Notes: generated by a model not told the origin, from the sequence alone. A stretch of 64,000 bases of DNA from Casuarius casuarius (GCA_003342895.1 PTFA01000050.1:3959585-4023584); one strand, 5' to 3'. Positions 1 through 14,700 are shown, numbered from the stretch's first letter. Translations and numbers: made by a program.

Positions 1-3000
1 ATGAAATAAATCTTCAAGAAAAAAGAACAAACACTAAGTTTGTTTCCTTTACAATATGCTGCAGTGCAGCTCCTTTAAAGGATGATCACAGAAATGTAAT
101 GAGACTTCCAAGATGACTCAGCTCAGTAAAATCCTGATGGTACAAAGAAAAGTATTGTTTAACTTGTGCTAAAATTCAAAACTCATCAGTAAAGCAACAT
201 AGCAAGTTAAAGGAAGTTAATCTCTATGCTTACTCACCTTCAGCAAAGCAGTTTCAGAAGTAAAGAGTTCATTTATTAATGTCTAACAGGTGTGCTTTTC
301 CCAATTTTCTGTCAAAATGCCTGTCTTACCATGGAAAATTGCTTTCTAGCCATTCTTTAATTTCTTGAGTTACATGTCAAACTATATTCTAGTTATCCTA
401 TACAAATCTTATCTCCTCACTGCTGCCAGTCTTTCCTATCCTCAACATCAAGGCCTTTTCCTTAAGATTTTTGATGTGGCATGCACAATCAATGACACAC
501 ATCAATCCAGGCTGCATGAACAACCTGAAAACTGAGACAACCTGTGACTTTATTCCAGTCCAACAGCCTGGAATGACCACATCTAATTTTGACTATATTC
601 TCTTCTCAAAAAGTTGTATTTTAATTCTAAAGATACACTTAGTCTACTGTTTGTTTTCACTGCTTCAATATGCTCATCACATTCTCCTATCCTCATCATT
701 TTAATTTACTTGTAAACAGTAGTTTACAAAGAGTAAATTGTCTCCTAATGCCAGTGGTAGATTCACCTGTCAATCTCAGCAGAAATAAGATCTGTCTCCT
801 ACAGACAGGAGTTAGTCTTGGTAGCATATTATAAATGGATGTTGCAGGGAAATAGATCATGCAGAAAACAGCCATGCAGAATCTGGTGGTTCAGCAATTT
901 CTAACAATTCATTTTATTTCAGAAAAGAAACAGATCTTTAATTCTCTAGTCCTATGCTGTATCTGGCCATCCAAATGCAATGCCACCAAATTAAAGCCAC
1001 ATAATTTCAGATTAAGTATTTTAATGAGTTATAATAAATGAAGAAATAATGAATTCCTGTGACTATAGAAGAAAAATTTGAAAAGGCATAAGCATCAATT
1101 GCAAGTGTTCAGCTCCTATTGGAAGGGAATTAACTTTTATTTGTGCCTCTGGAAATCTCTTGCTTTGGCTTCAGTTAAAGAAAAAGCAATCATTTTGCAA
1201 AGCAAGACTGATAATATTTAACTACGTTTTTCTTTGTTCAGATGATAAGAGTACCCATAAATTCAAAGTTTTAAGTCATTCTCCAATTTTATTTTTCAAG
1301 GTTTAAGATTATAGCTGTCTATTTACTGAGACTGTATTTAATGGGAAGTTCTGGATTGTACAGTACTTACAATTCATCCCCCATGAATATAGTTTTCATG
1401 ACCATTTCAAAAGGACTAATGCGGGCATTCTGCCCTGAACAGGGCTGCTATAATTCATTAGGGAAATTTACTTTGCTCACCCGATTATGTTCTCAACAAT
1501 TTCAAACAACTCAGAGTTCTTTATATCCTGAACTTGTGAAATGCAGCTGCGTATTGCTAATAAGCTGCCATATTCTGCCTTTGCATTTCAGTGGAAGGAT
1601 ATTTGTTTTCAGAATCCATAAAAAATCTGGAATTCCTTCAGGTAAAATGATGTCAGTATAAGGGCTATTCTATACCAGAAAACATAGCAATACTAAAAAT
1701 AACATCAATACTAATACAAAATAATAGAAGATATGCCATACACATAATAAGGATGAAGATCTCATATAGTCTGAGAAGTTTCCTCAATATAAACCTTGAG
1801 CTTAAACCTAACAAGTACATCATAGCAATTGAGTGAAAAATCTTAGTGTCTCAGAAATGAAACTGAGAAAGATTTACGTGAACTAGCAGCTTGAACTAGA
1901 CAAAGCAGCAGTATCCAATGGGTCCTTAAGCTGTATATTCTTTCCCTTATTAATAAATATAAATAATATGAAAATATTTAAGAGATCTCTTCAAAAATAT
2001 TAAATTCTTACTTTAGTATTTGAAGTGGAAAAAAAGAACAATCTTCTCCACAGAAGCTCACAATACTACTTAAGTTGTTTTCTGATATTCTATCCCACAA
2101 ACAAAGGATAGGAAACATGGTCAAATAGATTTTGCCATCTGATCCCTCTTCAAAGAGGGATAATCCTTCATTTTTTTTTTTTAATCTTTGGAAGACATTA
2201 AAAAAAAATTCTATAAGCTTCACTGGGACTTTTCTGCCTTCTCCCTCATTTTTCCCCTCCCCTAGGATTTTAGTCTGTGTAATCATTTAAGAAAACACGT
2301 GTTCTGCTACCATAACAACAGCTTAGAATCCTTTTAATATTTTAATATGATCTGTCTTTTCAGCTTCATTTTTCTGACTTACTGCAGAGGAAGATGCCCA
2401 AATCATAAAGAAAAATAAGTTCTCAGACTACATTCTGTTTATTTCTTTGCTAAGCTGTGAATAGAATACTGAAGGGAACTACACTGTTTTTTAATCCAGG
2501 TCAGAAAGGAAGCATGCTGGAAAGCAGGACAAAGATGTATAGAAAACATTCGTAAAGTTCAGTGGACTTATATAGGAAATATTAAAAAGACAAAAGCTAA
2601 CGATAATGGTTGCTGCTTCTTATTACTGTCTTTTATAATAGATTTTTTTGCCCTTGTGATTCTCTTAGTGACTACTGCAATTTTTACAAATAATCAGGTC
2701 ACATGAAAAAGGCAGCAACAGAAAATCAGGGCACCGGCTCAGAATCTCCATTTCCCAGAATTTTACCCACTGCAGCCTTGGTGTTTACGCCAGGAAATGC
2801 TTTTGTCGGTTCTAGTTTAGACTGGAAGTGCTGTGTGATGCCATAACCTTTACTAACTCACAAAGGGATGTGGATTATCTCTGTGAAAGGCAAGACTGGA
2901 GTAATTTGTCATGCCGTTCTTATACATGTAGAGGCCTAGGAAAAAAAGGCATTCCATTTGTGAAAACCGAACAATCCTCAACTGTTGGGAGCAGACACTT

Positions 3001-4920
3001 TTTGGTCTATTTGCATGGCTAAAACACTACACAGATCTAGTCTAATAAACAATACTCATAGTGACATCTTCAGCAAAGGCTGCCAAAGAGCAGTAAGTCC
3101 TATTTTCAGACATTCACCACTTCAGCTAAAACTCCAACAGTCTCATCAGCTGAAATTTGGGGGAAAATGGCACTAAGAAATGGTTTAGACATTTTATAGA
3201 AAAGAGTGGCCACATTAATTCATTTCTTACAGCCATCTGACAACTTCTAGCTACGTTGTGCTTTGCCGAACAATCTCAAAGTGAGGTGATAAGCAGGCAA
3301 TCCACTGTTTGAGCATGGCAGAGAGAGAGGGCAAAAGAGAATCAGTTATGTGAGATCATCAATTAAAGGTTACTGTAGTACATATTCACAAGTGATCTCA
3401 ATTGTGCTTGGACTGCTTTAACCCCTGTAACAGGAAAAATTCAGCTTTTATTAAATAAAGTTTCCCTTTTTCCTTTCTCGATAATCCCTTTTCCTCATGA
3501 GGAAAAAAAATGAGATACACCAAACACTGCTTTAAAATTCTGATGCTGATATTTCCTAAGGATCAAAGTTCCCCAGCAGCCCAGCAGACTAGCTTATATA
3601 GCTACTCAGTCTTAAATACTTGCGCAGCTGTCCTATTTGTAGTAATAAGATTGCGTGTTTGAGATTCTTTGCTATATAAAAAAACCCACCACCACACAGA
3701 AACCACTTTCAGTTTTCTTGGAATTAATCCAATTTTGTGGGGGGGGTAAAAAACCAAGTCAATATTTTGAATTCCCTTTCTTTCCGTGAAAGCATGTTGA
3801 AATTGAACTGTAATCTTAAGGTTTGAATTTTTAAAGTTTTTTTCACAGAATGATGGGGGTTGGGGGGAATAAATGAAAGATTATAATTTACATCCCTGTG
3901 AAGGAAATGCCCCTTTTATGTTAAATATGAATTGCAGAAAACACTGCAGTTAGACTACATCAAGAATTTACAGCAGTCCCCCGAGGCATCAGTTTTATGG
4001 ATCAGAGGCTCTTCTGAACACAGACAGCCTTCAGTGTCCAATATATTTTGTTCATATTCTCTCAGGACCTTTACAGTGTATGACTGAGATTTTCATGCAT
4101 GTATATTTTTGAATTAAAACTCTGAAATATTAACGACATCTACAAAGACTGCAAATGGAGACACTGGGGGTTAAAGATACATGATGTAAAAGAACAGACT
4201 GAGAAAAGACAGGACACAAAGATGGCTCCAGCTTCAAAATGAGCTAAAGTTCTGTGGAACTACAGAGATTCAGACATATCACACTGTGCAATATCTAGTT
4301 CCCAATGCTCGCATTTACACGATAGCTATTTACTTCATTGGGTTACTCATAATCCGTAACGTAGTAAGAGAAAGACAGTTATAGACCTTACTTAGCACTT
4401 AAGATTGAGCTGAACTGTCTTACACACTTCCAGTTTTTATGCTCTCTACTTCGCCAGTATTTGTTCTCACAAATTCAAAGTTTACGTTCACTCCATGGAA
4501 GCTAATGATAAAAAGGAAGATTTCTCGAATAACCTAAAATCTTTGCCTTCACATAGAATTCAGATATTAGACTGAGCTTTAGCAATGGGTTAAGAACAGC
4601 AATATCAGTACGACACATCTCCACATCAGAAAGGTGAGAGACAACCAAAAGCCATTAGTAATTCTCCTTATTCCAGAAGAAATGAAGAAACTCCTTGAAA
4701 TTCAGCATGCATTAAGCTTTGCTCCATAGATAGAAAGGCTTTTAACATCACAGATGAAGCTTCAGCTTTAAGGTATCTTCATCTTTTCATGGATTACCAT
4801 TTTCAAACATTAAAATACTCTCAAATTCAATTACTTTGCAGCTAGGAGTTGTAATAACAATACTGAACTGTCAAATTCATCAATTCTTCATACTACTTTA
4901 GTGAGCAGAAGTAGTCATAA
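1..4920. other. AT-rich flank left of the minus-strand candidate exons
   Basis: This holds no long ORF. Below 4921 it may be 3'UTR of the minus-strand candidate gene, at least to the AATAAA at 3446. Several short minus-strand segments have splice-like ends and one open frame (around 237-281, 760-800, 1480-1545, 2069-2190, 2860-2938 and 3230-3281), but their reading phases do not join to one another, so I do not call them exons. They leave open that the minus-strand gene continues leftward. Confidence 0.4.
3446..3451 (-). terminator. Possible polyadenylation signal for the minus-strand gene
   Basis: TTTATT on the plus strand reads AATAAA on the minus strand, about 1.47 kb downstream of the candidate stop codon at 4921. 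Sequence further downstream contains T/G-rich stretches suited to cleavage. AATAAA is common in AT-rich DNA, so this is only a plausible 3' end. Confidence 0.25.
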
Positions 4921-5059
4921 TTACACAAGAAAACCCATACAAGCAGCATTTCCATTCTGCTCTTTAGTATCCATCACAGAACATGTTCCCTGCATCACTA
5001 GCAGCTTTTCTGTTTGGACAGCATACTGTTCATTCACATCTCGGTACAGTTCAGAATAT
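4921..5059 (-). CDS. Candidate terminal coding exon, minus-strand gene (chain member 3)
   Basis: The acceptor TTTGCACTTGCAG on the minus strand is followed by 45 open codons and TAA at 4921-4923. The peptide begins YSELYRDVNEQYAVQTEKLL, continuing the coiled-coil-like character of the preceding candidate exon, then becomes a non-helical tail ending AACMGFLV. Phase fits the upstream 36-nt exon (CT+A). Composition (rich in E, Q, K, Y) is protein-like rather than the leucine/phenylalanine bias of chance ORFs here. Poly(A) signals lie further downstream on the minus strand (nearest clear AATAAA at 3446-3451), giving a 3'UTR of about 1.5 kb. I do not recognise the family. Confidence 0.38.
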
Positions 5060-5358
5060 CTGCAAGTGCAAATTGAAAATATATAAACACAATACTCATT
5101 GTGGTAGCCAAACATCAGAAAAATGTTAGTTTTATAAATTCCTAGACATAAAGAGAGACATATGACTTTTTCATTGCTGTTCAAAAAAACGTTTTGCTCG
5201 ACCAGTCCTGTGTACACTGATGATTTGCATCTACTCCACCCCTTACCTTACACTCCTCTTCCATTTTCTCTCTGCCTTTGCCTCCCTCTCCCCCTCCCTC
5301 CCTAGTTTGCCTCTTCAAATCTAAGCTTGGAGTCCAGCTCTCAAACGACAGAGATTAC

Positions 5359-5394
5359 AGAGCGCTGACTTGTTCCCATTTTTCCAGTTTATCC
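5359..5394 (-). CDS. Candidate internal exon, minus-strand gene (chain member 2)
   Basis: This 36-nt exon lies after the acceptor ATATTTCTAG on the minus strand. It reads G, then DKLEKWEQVSA, then CT before a weak donor (GTAATC). The first base completes an AG+G arginine codon from the previous candidate exon, and the trailing CT joins the A of the next exon to give leucine. The charged heptad-like run is typical of a coiled coil. If splicing did not occur, the same frame would stop one codon later. The weak donor is the main doubt; the double phase match and protein-like composition are the support. Confidence 0.33.
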
Positions 5395-6021
5395 CTAGAA
5401 ATATAAGATGAAAAGGTGAACTTAAAGCTAACAAATAATGCATTCAAATACAACAGAAACTCAGACAGGAATCATAGATACAGAAAAGATCAACACACAA
5501 CGAAATACACAATCTCTTAAGGATCAGAGGAACTCGGCACCCATCAAATGTTTTTATTCTTGACCCTCATGGCTCTTAGTTTACTTTCTAAATATATGTT
5601 GGACATCACGTTTACTTTCCCTCTCTCTCCATTTTAAATATAATCATATTCACAAATTAGTGATGGAACAAAGTTATTTTATTAGAATTAAAAACTCTAA
5701 ATAAAAAGTAAAAATTGTTCGTGACTTGAGATGCAGTTCTACCATCAACTTACGTCAAAGATCATCTAGTCCACAAAAATGCTGATTCTTCACTCTCCTG
5801 TTCCTGACTGCCTACTTGTCCTTGTGTAGGTTCTAGCAGTTTTATAATTGCAGGACAAGTACTATCAAGACTTTTGTCTCAGATGGTAAGTAGTTTTAAA
5901 TCAGATTTTTGAATGAGGCAAGATTTAAATCACCTTATGTTGTTTAAAAGCACATTAAAATGCTTCATTTTCTTTAAAAAATAAAACAACCCACAACATC
6001 AAGAGATTTGTGTTACAATAC

Positions 6022-6061
6022 CTTATTCTAGAAAGCGGAGTTTCAAATATGCTAGCAGATG
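6022..6061 (-). CDS. Candidate internal exon, minus-strand gene (chain member 1)
   Basis: The minus strand shows CTTCTATTTTTCAG before the exon and AAG|GTATTG after it. The 40 bases read two bases, then SASIFETPLSRI, then AG. Those two trailing bases join the first G of the next candidate exon (5394) to make an arginine codon, so phases agree. The other two frames contain stops. The product would continue directly into the helix-rich segment encoded by the next two exons. I could not find a convincing upstream exon with the matching phase, so linkage to the CpG-island exon at 15.26 kb is not shown. Gene identity is unknown. Confidence 0.33.
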
Positions 6062-8653
6062 CTGAAAAATAGAAGAGCTTGGGTATGTGTTGATTTGCCA
6101 TTCTGAAATGGAATCAACACTGACTGACAGAGACAGTTACATGATATCAGTATTTATATCTTGCAATGTTTTTATAAGGATCCACTAGAAAAAATGGTTT
6201 TGTGAATACCTAATAAACAACTAGAAAAATTAGGTTTCAACACCCACTTCTAAATTATAACTTTATTCATATGCAAATATATTTAAATGATAAATAGGAA
6301 CAGTAGGATAAAATAAGCAACTGCTAGACCTGAAACATCTGTCTTCTGTCATCACTTCTGATATCTTTCACAGCCCATTTCCATTCTCTGTTAACCTCTC
6401 AGTCAGTACCAGAATGTCATATCCTCGTTAATGACATCAACCTTTGCTGCTTATTACTAAATTTTCAGGGAAGCACCTTCATTTTTTTGCCCTTTTTAAC
6501 CTTCTTCCTTGGGAGCAGGTCCCATAAATATTTACAAGTCAACATTATAGCTTTCCAGTAAGCTTTTTTAAATGATATTTTATGCAGTGTATAGAGAAAC
6601 TAGGTAAGCCACAGGTGTACTTGCTCAGCTATCCAACCTATATGCTTTTGTCTCTCGGTTTGTATTTATGTATGGGAAAAAGTTATCAAATTTCTATATG
6701 ATGTTGATAGGATTTCTGGAATAATGAGTTCATGCCCCAGGCATATGGCAAGCAGTAGCCAGAAATAGTGAAATAAATATACTCTGCCACCCACACAGCA
6801 CAAAACTGCCCTAAGTAGTCATCATCCTGATATGCAAAAACTGTAGCATAAAGCAGTTTCACACTACCTGTTCTTGACTGTACTTAATATAGGAAATATA
6901 ATTAAGATGAGGTAAAAAAACCAGCCATGTTGTGTCATACATGGACATTTCCCCACCAATGCTTAGGCTAATCTAGACAATCCCAAAATTCAGTAAAAAC
7001 CTGAAAAGACTTAAGAACAGCAGAGTGAAAGGCTCTCCTGTTAGCTTAGTACCGCCTTTTCATTCATCTTTCCCATCTACACATACCAAAGAAGACTCAG
7101 ATGGACCAAGGATATATGTCCATGTTGGTAAAACACTATGCACTGTTACAGAACTATAATATCCAAAAGTATTGCCACTCATCCTTAAAAAATGTGGGTT
7201 AACCTAAATTTCTCACATAATCTGAACAGTCACACAGCATAATCTGGAAAGGAGTACTGTTTTCTGGTGTTTAGGCTTGAAAGGCAGCTTTTAAGTGTGT
7301 TCTTTAAAAATATGACATTATTGGCCTTTTTATCTTCTTCACAAGATCAGTAATGCTGGAATTATGAGAAGTTGTAGGTCAAAGGTATATTTTATGTAAG
7401 AAAATGCAGTTAGAGTATCTAATGGGCCAAAAATCGCACCTGGAATAACGCAACCAGGATAAAAAGAGTAATGACAAGACTGAACTTGGAAACTGACTCA
7501 AACCCCTGTAGCATGCTCAGGTACTGGATTAATCTTTATTGGTTTTACACTGTAATGAAGATGAAATAAATGCATTTGTTAATCTAATGCATTCTGCAAT
7601 CGTAATCAAGCTAAATTTAATATGGCAGAAGAAGCAACATGAAAACACAAACACGTTTTTCTCCTGAAAAAGCCTTTCATCAGCACTGCAGCTGTGCACA
7701 AGTTCTGGAGAATTTATATGCACAGAGAAACTTGCTTAACAGAAACCGATAACTATCCTAGACATTGCTTGTTTAGATGCTGATCTTTTAAGAAAAGAGA
7801 GTAAATTTTTTCTGCATACTAAATGCACAAGGAGCTGTGTCTTAAATTATCACTTATCACTGGAATTGACAGAATTCTGTTAGGTATCATCTTCCTATTA
7901 AGATTTTTCCTGGAATCAGGCTTGGAAAATTATTTCTCAAAGATTTAACGCTTATATACTATTTGCCAATAATTATATATATTGGATGCAAGCAAATTAT
8001 TTTTGTAGAAACTCTTAAAAGACTGCATATGTTCAGATATTTTTTAATTGAGCATGTGTTATAAGTATAGCTTGCTTTCTTGAATTATCCTGTTTTGTAT
8101 GCAGTTTGTGTTTGAAAATACAGATTCTGATTTCCAGACACTTATTTTCAATGCCGTTCAGGGCAATTCTTTCCAACTGCATTCCTAGCCACATTAGAAT
8201 AACTAATGGAATGGAAAACAAAAAGATTTGGACTATTAAAACCACAAAAAGGCCTATGTGCTTTTTTTGTTTGTTTGTTTTTTAGGGAACAGTGTATTCT
8301 TCTGTAATATATAATATTATAATGAAGGCAATTTTGATATATAATGATGCTAACTCAGTAAGATAAGTCAGGGTTTTGTATTGATAATGCCTTTGCTATT
8401 TAGCAAGGATGTGTCTAATACGGAACAGTTAGTGCTGTGAACTATTGCATGCCTAGACAACACACGAGGTATTTTACCCCAAGCCCATGTGCAGCCTAGT
8501 GCACCCAACAATGCCTATCTGCAAGATTGCTTGCTCCGGACTGAAAACATGCCAAAGACAGCTGGCAGAGTATTGTCATACTATTTTAAGTATGCTCGCT
8601 GATCTTAGCTGCAAAAAGTCATTCTAGGAGGCAAGAATTCTGTCATCAAAAAA

Positions 8654-8718
<65 letters not shown>

Positions 8719-11700
8719 CAGAGAATTACATGATTATCTTTGTATACCACTGTCATGGAGGTGGGAGAGTGTAGACAATAAACAGTCTTAAAATTATACC
8801 CATCTTTTCCACAATGTGAAAATCCCAAGGCAGGTCCATCTACACAGTTACAGCATGGACCAGGGTCTTATCTTTTCCAATACTTCTGGTGTAAAGAGCT
8901 GGAGTACAAATACACCTGCAATTTGTATAGTTAAAATTCTAGCTTGACTATAAGTTTGGTTAAAACGGTAACATTTTCTTGGATTCAGAAATTCTCTCTA
9001 ATAATGAATTTAAAATATATTTTAAAAATTTTATTAAATAATTCATTAATGAAAGCTCAAGGCAAAATGATAACCATATTTTCATCTTAATCTGGCTTAC
9101 AAAGAGCACTACTGGAGTTACACAGAACTTGCATCAATATCAACGATGAATATCAGGCCAAAGAGGAGGAAATCTGGTCCCATTCACAGAAACAAGGTAT
9201 TTTTCCTCTTTGCAATTCTGTTGCAAATAGGATTGCAGTAACACCTAAAGCACATATATCTTAGTATAGAAAAAATAATCAGAATATATTTCAAAAATAT
9301 TAACATAGGCTAGTTAATAATATAGCTTTCTGTATTCAAATTCTTGGGCCTTGCTCACATTATGACACTGCATCATCATCTCAGTATCAATCATTTAACA
9401 CAGATACAAGAGAGCTGTAATTAGCCACATCATCACAACTATATTTTTGGCAGTGTATGAGCATATAGCAAGCAGCTTTCCTTAGCACAGCTATGTCAGT
9501 CACAAATTATACCTCAGCTGCCATAGGTGTATTTGTAGAAGCTTGTTTTGGACACCTGGCCAGACCAGTCAGCTTCTCAGTAAATCTATTTTGGCAGTCA
9601 CGCTGACATTAACAGCTTCATCTTTGACGATTCAGAATTCAGCTTTACTGCCAGGCACTAAATACATTATTCCATTAGCTCCCTGTGTAAATTTACAGCA
9701 TAAAGGCTTTACATGAAAAAGCAGTAGTTGCAACAAAGTGATTAGAAGGTCTACTTCTACAAAAACAAAACAACCCCCCCCCCCCCAACCCTAAAAGCAC
9801 TTTATCCTCTCAGGATAATGTCCTCCATATGGTAAAACACTAAGAATGCCATTCTTCATACATCAAAAAAAACAGTTCAATAGAATTCAAGCATACAGTT
9901 ACTGACAAAAATGGTTCACATTAAATCATTTTCAGCAGCAGGTTCCATTTAATATATGCTAACCACAAACTTTGTTAATTGTAATCAACATGCATAGTAC
10001 ATCAGTTCAGCTCAGATGCATTCTTTCTTCAGCTTTCTAGCTGTTTTGACAAAGTGCCTTCAAACAAAGAACTTGAATGAGACGATTACAAACTGTGTTA
10101 AGTGCCCTTTTCCTCAGTACTTATTTCTCTTTATCTAATGTATACAGTTTTCATTACAAATGTAAGAGTAGCAGTGATCACATTAAACTACAAAAAATTA
10201 TATTCACAAAGGCAGGAAAATGAATAATTAAGGCTGACACTTTCTATTCATTTCATCATCCCTAGATACTACAATTTACAGAGCTTGTCAAATTACCCAC
10301 TGTGTGAAGATTCAAACTGTACCACAGGATTAAACAGAGGCATAGAATAATCTCAGACTGGATTCCTTATTCTCTGCACTGTACCTGAAATGATATCAAT
10401 AGTAGTCACACATGACAGTAAGACTTCCTTTTCATTGAACTGTTTTCCCATTCACAGTATCCAAAATAGTCTTCTCCACAAATAACAGTTTTAAACTCTG
10501 ATTTCATGCAGATGTTACTTGTGACTCCATAGTTAAGGTCCATCGTGCATCGCATGCACTGATTCCACCTCTTTATCTGGTACAGGCAGTACCGAGTACC
10601 CCACTCACACTATCTGAGCACTGAGCAGTGTTCTAAGAATTCTGCAAGGCAAATAGTTTGAGTTAGAGTCTTTTTTAGGGAATCTGACTACAATCATCTT
10701 TCTTTGTCCCATGGACAACTAACATTTTAAACACAGCTTGGTCACACCCAAATTTCTCCAAATATATTTGAAATTACTGAAGACTGAAGTGATCAGGAAG
10801 TTTTGGCTAAGATGTATTATTTCATAGTATTTCTCTATTTATGAAATAGAAGTAAAACTATTTAGAACTAATAAGACTATTTGAGGAACAACTGAAAAAT
10901 GCAAAAAAATCACTCATTTCTATGTAATACTCATTAAACATTTAGGCAGAAAAAGCATTCTGACATTAAAAAAAAGGTACTGAACTCATCATTGTGGCTT
11001 TCCTGGCTCGTTTGCACTGTTCAATCATATTGATTAAGATGAGTTATAAAATAGAACACAGATCAGGACTGAATTATTGACAGGAGTCTGTTTAAATCAA
11101 AACAGGTGAATAAGGCAAGCAAAACAGATGAGGCTAGAAACTGCATGCCCAGACCTCAGTTTTACCATCCCAAATGTCTGTTTTAGCAGTTGACTACCTG
11201 AAGCTGGAAAAGCTGAGAGGAGGGGGGAAAAATAAGCCCATATAAAGAGGAAAGCAATATAAATTTTCTTTTTAACTGTCAAAACATGCAAAAAAATCTT
11301 TCTCAATAATGAGCTCTTCTCATTTGCATGAAAGTATTGCATGAGTTTAACGGTTAGATTGCTTTTCAAATTTGCTATAGCTTACTATATAGCTTATATA
11401 ATCTTCTATTTAACAAGATTACTACATCATTAAATAGATAGCTAAAGGGAGTCAGGACATCCATCAAGTAGTGAATGGAAGTTTTATGAAAAAAACAAAA
11501 AAAAAAACCCACAGGCAGACAAGCCAGCATCCTTGGATTTCCCTGAACTGCAGCAAAGAGCCTGCAAGAATAGAATTCCATGGTCTCCAGCTACCCAAAG
11601 ACAGCTCAGCCACCAGACAGAGTAAACTGCTGATCAGTGGGATAATTGTTTGAATCATTATTCCAGATTTTATGCCCAAATTGGATGCCCAGACCTGATG

Positions 11701-14700
11701 CATATTTTGTGTAATAAATCACTCTTTTGACAAACATGCTGTAATCCAAGCTTTCCTGGAGCCAAAAGGGTCACATCTAAACTCCTAATTTGGGATGACA
11801 GAGCAGAAAACTTTTTTCTTTAGTAGAGGCCAAGTGGAACTTCACAATACTGTTGGTAAGCCACAGAATAAAATAAGCAACTGCTATGTTATATTTTAAT
11901 TTCATGTAGTGCATATAATGTCCTCAAGTCTTTGAATGTTTTTCTTCTAATTTCGTTAGTCCCTGGATGAATAACCTGCATCAAGTGCATATAATCTAGC
12001 AGCATATGATCCCCCATATTGGGAAAATTCCTTTACTGAAGGCAGAAAGAAAGTTTTTAACACTTGTGTTGAATCTTTTGTTGAGAATGACCTTTAATTT
12101 GTTAACCAGGATTACATTTATTACAAACTCAGTTCCTAGAGAGTGCTTGATTTCTCCCACTTGCTGTCATTGTGAGGTGAGAATGGGTAACACCCGGTAG
12201 GAATGAATGCCTGAGGAAAGAGCAACAGAAACCCAAAATTGCAGCTCAAGGATTAATGGCAAACAGCATTCTACCAAAACAAAGGGTATCAAGAAAGACA
12301 AGTTAAAACAGCTGTATCGACACAGTAAAATCCATCATTTGGCACAGCAGATGCATCAATCGTTTTCAAAGTGTATGCTATCACTGATTTGCTTTCAGAA
12401 TACCAAATGCTATGTTTATATGAGCTTTCACTGTGCCCATATGGGAAATCAGTTTTAAATACAAAATAAAGCACACTCCCATTCTTTTTCAAAAGTTTAA
12501 AAGCAGTTTTGCACCCTTTAATTATATAATGCATTTTCTCAAGGTGTCTTACTGTAGAACCATTACAAAGTTATGCATAGGTAAATCAGAATAAGAAACA
12601 TTAATTACAGTATCCTTTTTCAAATTATCAAATATTCCAGATTGCATTTGCTCATATGAGATTTTAACAAGAGGAAGAACATTTCAGAGAATCTTCCCTA
12701 CCAAATATTAGTGAAAATGAAATAGACAACTTATCCATAAATAAAGGACATTTGTACCTTCTCTTCCTTTACTTAGCTTTTTTCAAAGATAAACCACTTA
12801 AAATCTCAGCACAGAACTCTTGTATTAAAAGTAATACTTTGAGATGTGAAAAGTTGACACTCCAATTAACCTGTGGATACCCTAATACCTGGGTATGGAT
12901 ACCTGCCTAGTGACAGGGCAGGTGAGGATGTAGTGGCTATACCAGTACACTTAGCAGCTCTTTCTTGAAAGACAATGCTAATTTTGGTGTGTTCTGTGAG
13001 GATAAACACTTATTACAAGTAGCCTGGGACAGAACAAAACCAAATTCTGCTCATCTCAGTTACAATGTTATGAAAATATTTAGCATATATTTGTTAACAG
13101 ACATACAGCATTACAGAAAAATATCCAAGCTATTTTCATTGAGTTCAACTGAAAATGACCTTTTCGGTGTTGGGATCTGACCAAACATCCTTTTTCTCAA
13201 CCATAGCAGAAGCATTGCACAGCCTCATATCAAGTATCCAGGAGGCATTCAATCTCTGAAGGATGTCGTTTGGATAACAACTTTTGTCTAACAACGCGTT
13301 TCCCCTCTTAGAATTGTTTCTTATTTTGCAGTGACTGCAATTAAGAGGGATATGCACCTTGTTAATGAAAAATGAAAGAAAGTCTATCCTATTTGGCATG
13401 TTCTTCTCCTAATGTATGGACTTCAAAAGGGTTCTTGAGCAGCCCTTCTTTTGCCACAACAACATTTAGAAAGAAATAGCTATGGGCATATACAAAACTC
13501 TCTCCAGTTAGTCTTCTTACAAGGTAAGAATAGTAAATACTGAAATAAGATTCTAAACAACTTGTACAGTAATATGAGCATATAAGCAATATGAGCACAG
13601 AAAGCAGGTCTAGAAAAATGAAAGAAAATGAAAAATGAATTTCCTGTTTATAAAAGAATAATTTTAAAAACTAAATACACTTCCCAAAAACTGTTCCATT
13701 TTTTCCCCATAAATCAAAATATATTTATGAAAGGTTTTGCTACAATACTGATGATCATAAAAAGAAAACGAACATTATTTTGTGGGTCATTTGGTGATAC
13801 TGAAACATCTCCTACAAAACAAAACTTAAAAACAGTGACCCCTGGAAGAATAAGCTAGTTTTCAGGTATCAGTAAGCAAACATGGGCACATCCTTTCTAG
13901 TTACTGGTTTCTGCAGCAGATATTCAGCACCTTTTTCACAGTGACTTAGACGCTGTAGTTTCTTTTTCATTCCTTCAAATAACATAGTCATGTAACTTTT
14001 TTAGAGTTAGAAATCAATTAATTCCTCTGAGATGACAAAGCATGTGCTTGCATTATTTCCACACCAGTGGATTTAATTTATTTAAAACCAGGCTTTTCTA
14101 TATCGTAGGGGGCATTAAATTTGTTGCCAGCAAATAATATAGCTGAGAGTCACATTTCATTTCCTTTTCCTTCCAAGGGCAACAGCTTTCCCTTTTTACT
14201 TTTAGTCACTAATGTTTTCACATGATACACTTTATTTTGCTGACAAGTATATCCCCTCCCCCAATGAAAAGATGTGCAATCTATTGTTCACTCAAGCTGT
14301 TTTGTTTCTAACAAAGACAAAATACTTGCTTTGTGTCATGTTCTACTGCGTGACTAATGAGAACATAACATTTATGAGCTGTACATTTGTATTCTTAGAA
14401 GCCTCAAATTAGCACCATTTTTAATATAACAATAATCTTATTAGCATAATTTCCTTGCTTTTGAATGATAACATGCACAAGCAAGTTTAAATAGTTTAAA
14501 TTACAGGCTTTTATAGACCATTTAGAATCATTAAAGTGTTAGAGCTAGCCTATTCTTGGTCCAAAATTACAACTTATAAGAATCACCCGTACTATGGCTT
14601 GAATTCAATCCTGAATAACGTGACACACTTGTTTCTGGTTTGCTCTCTTCTGCTGCTTTGCAGCTTTGTAATCCCCATATTATTCTAATTGTGCAGTAAA

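Noticed and set aside
237..3281. A series of short minus-strand segments with splice-like ends and an open frame (for example one encoding LYMYKNGMTNYSSLAFH)
   Set aside because: Individually attractive, but three neighbours each start needing one base and end at phase 0, so they cannot be spliced together. This shows how easily short exons arise by chance.
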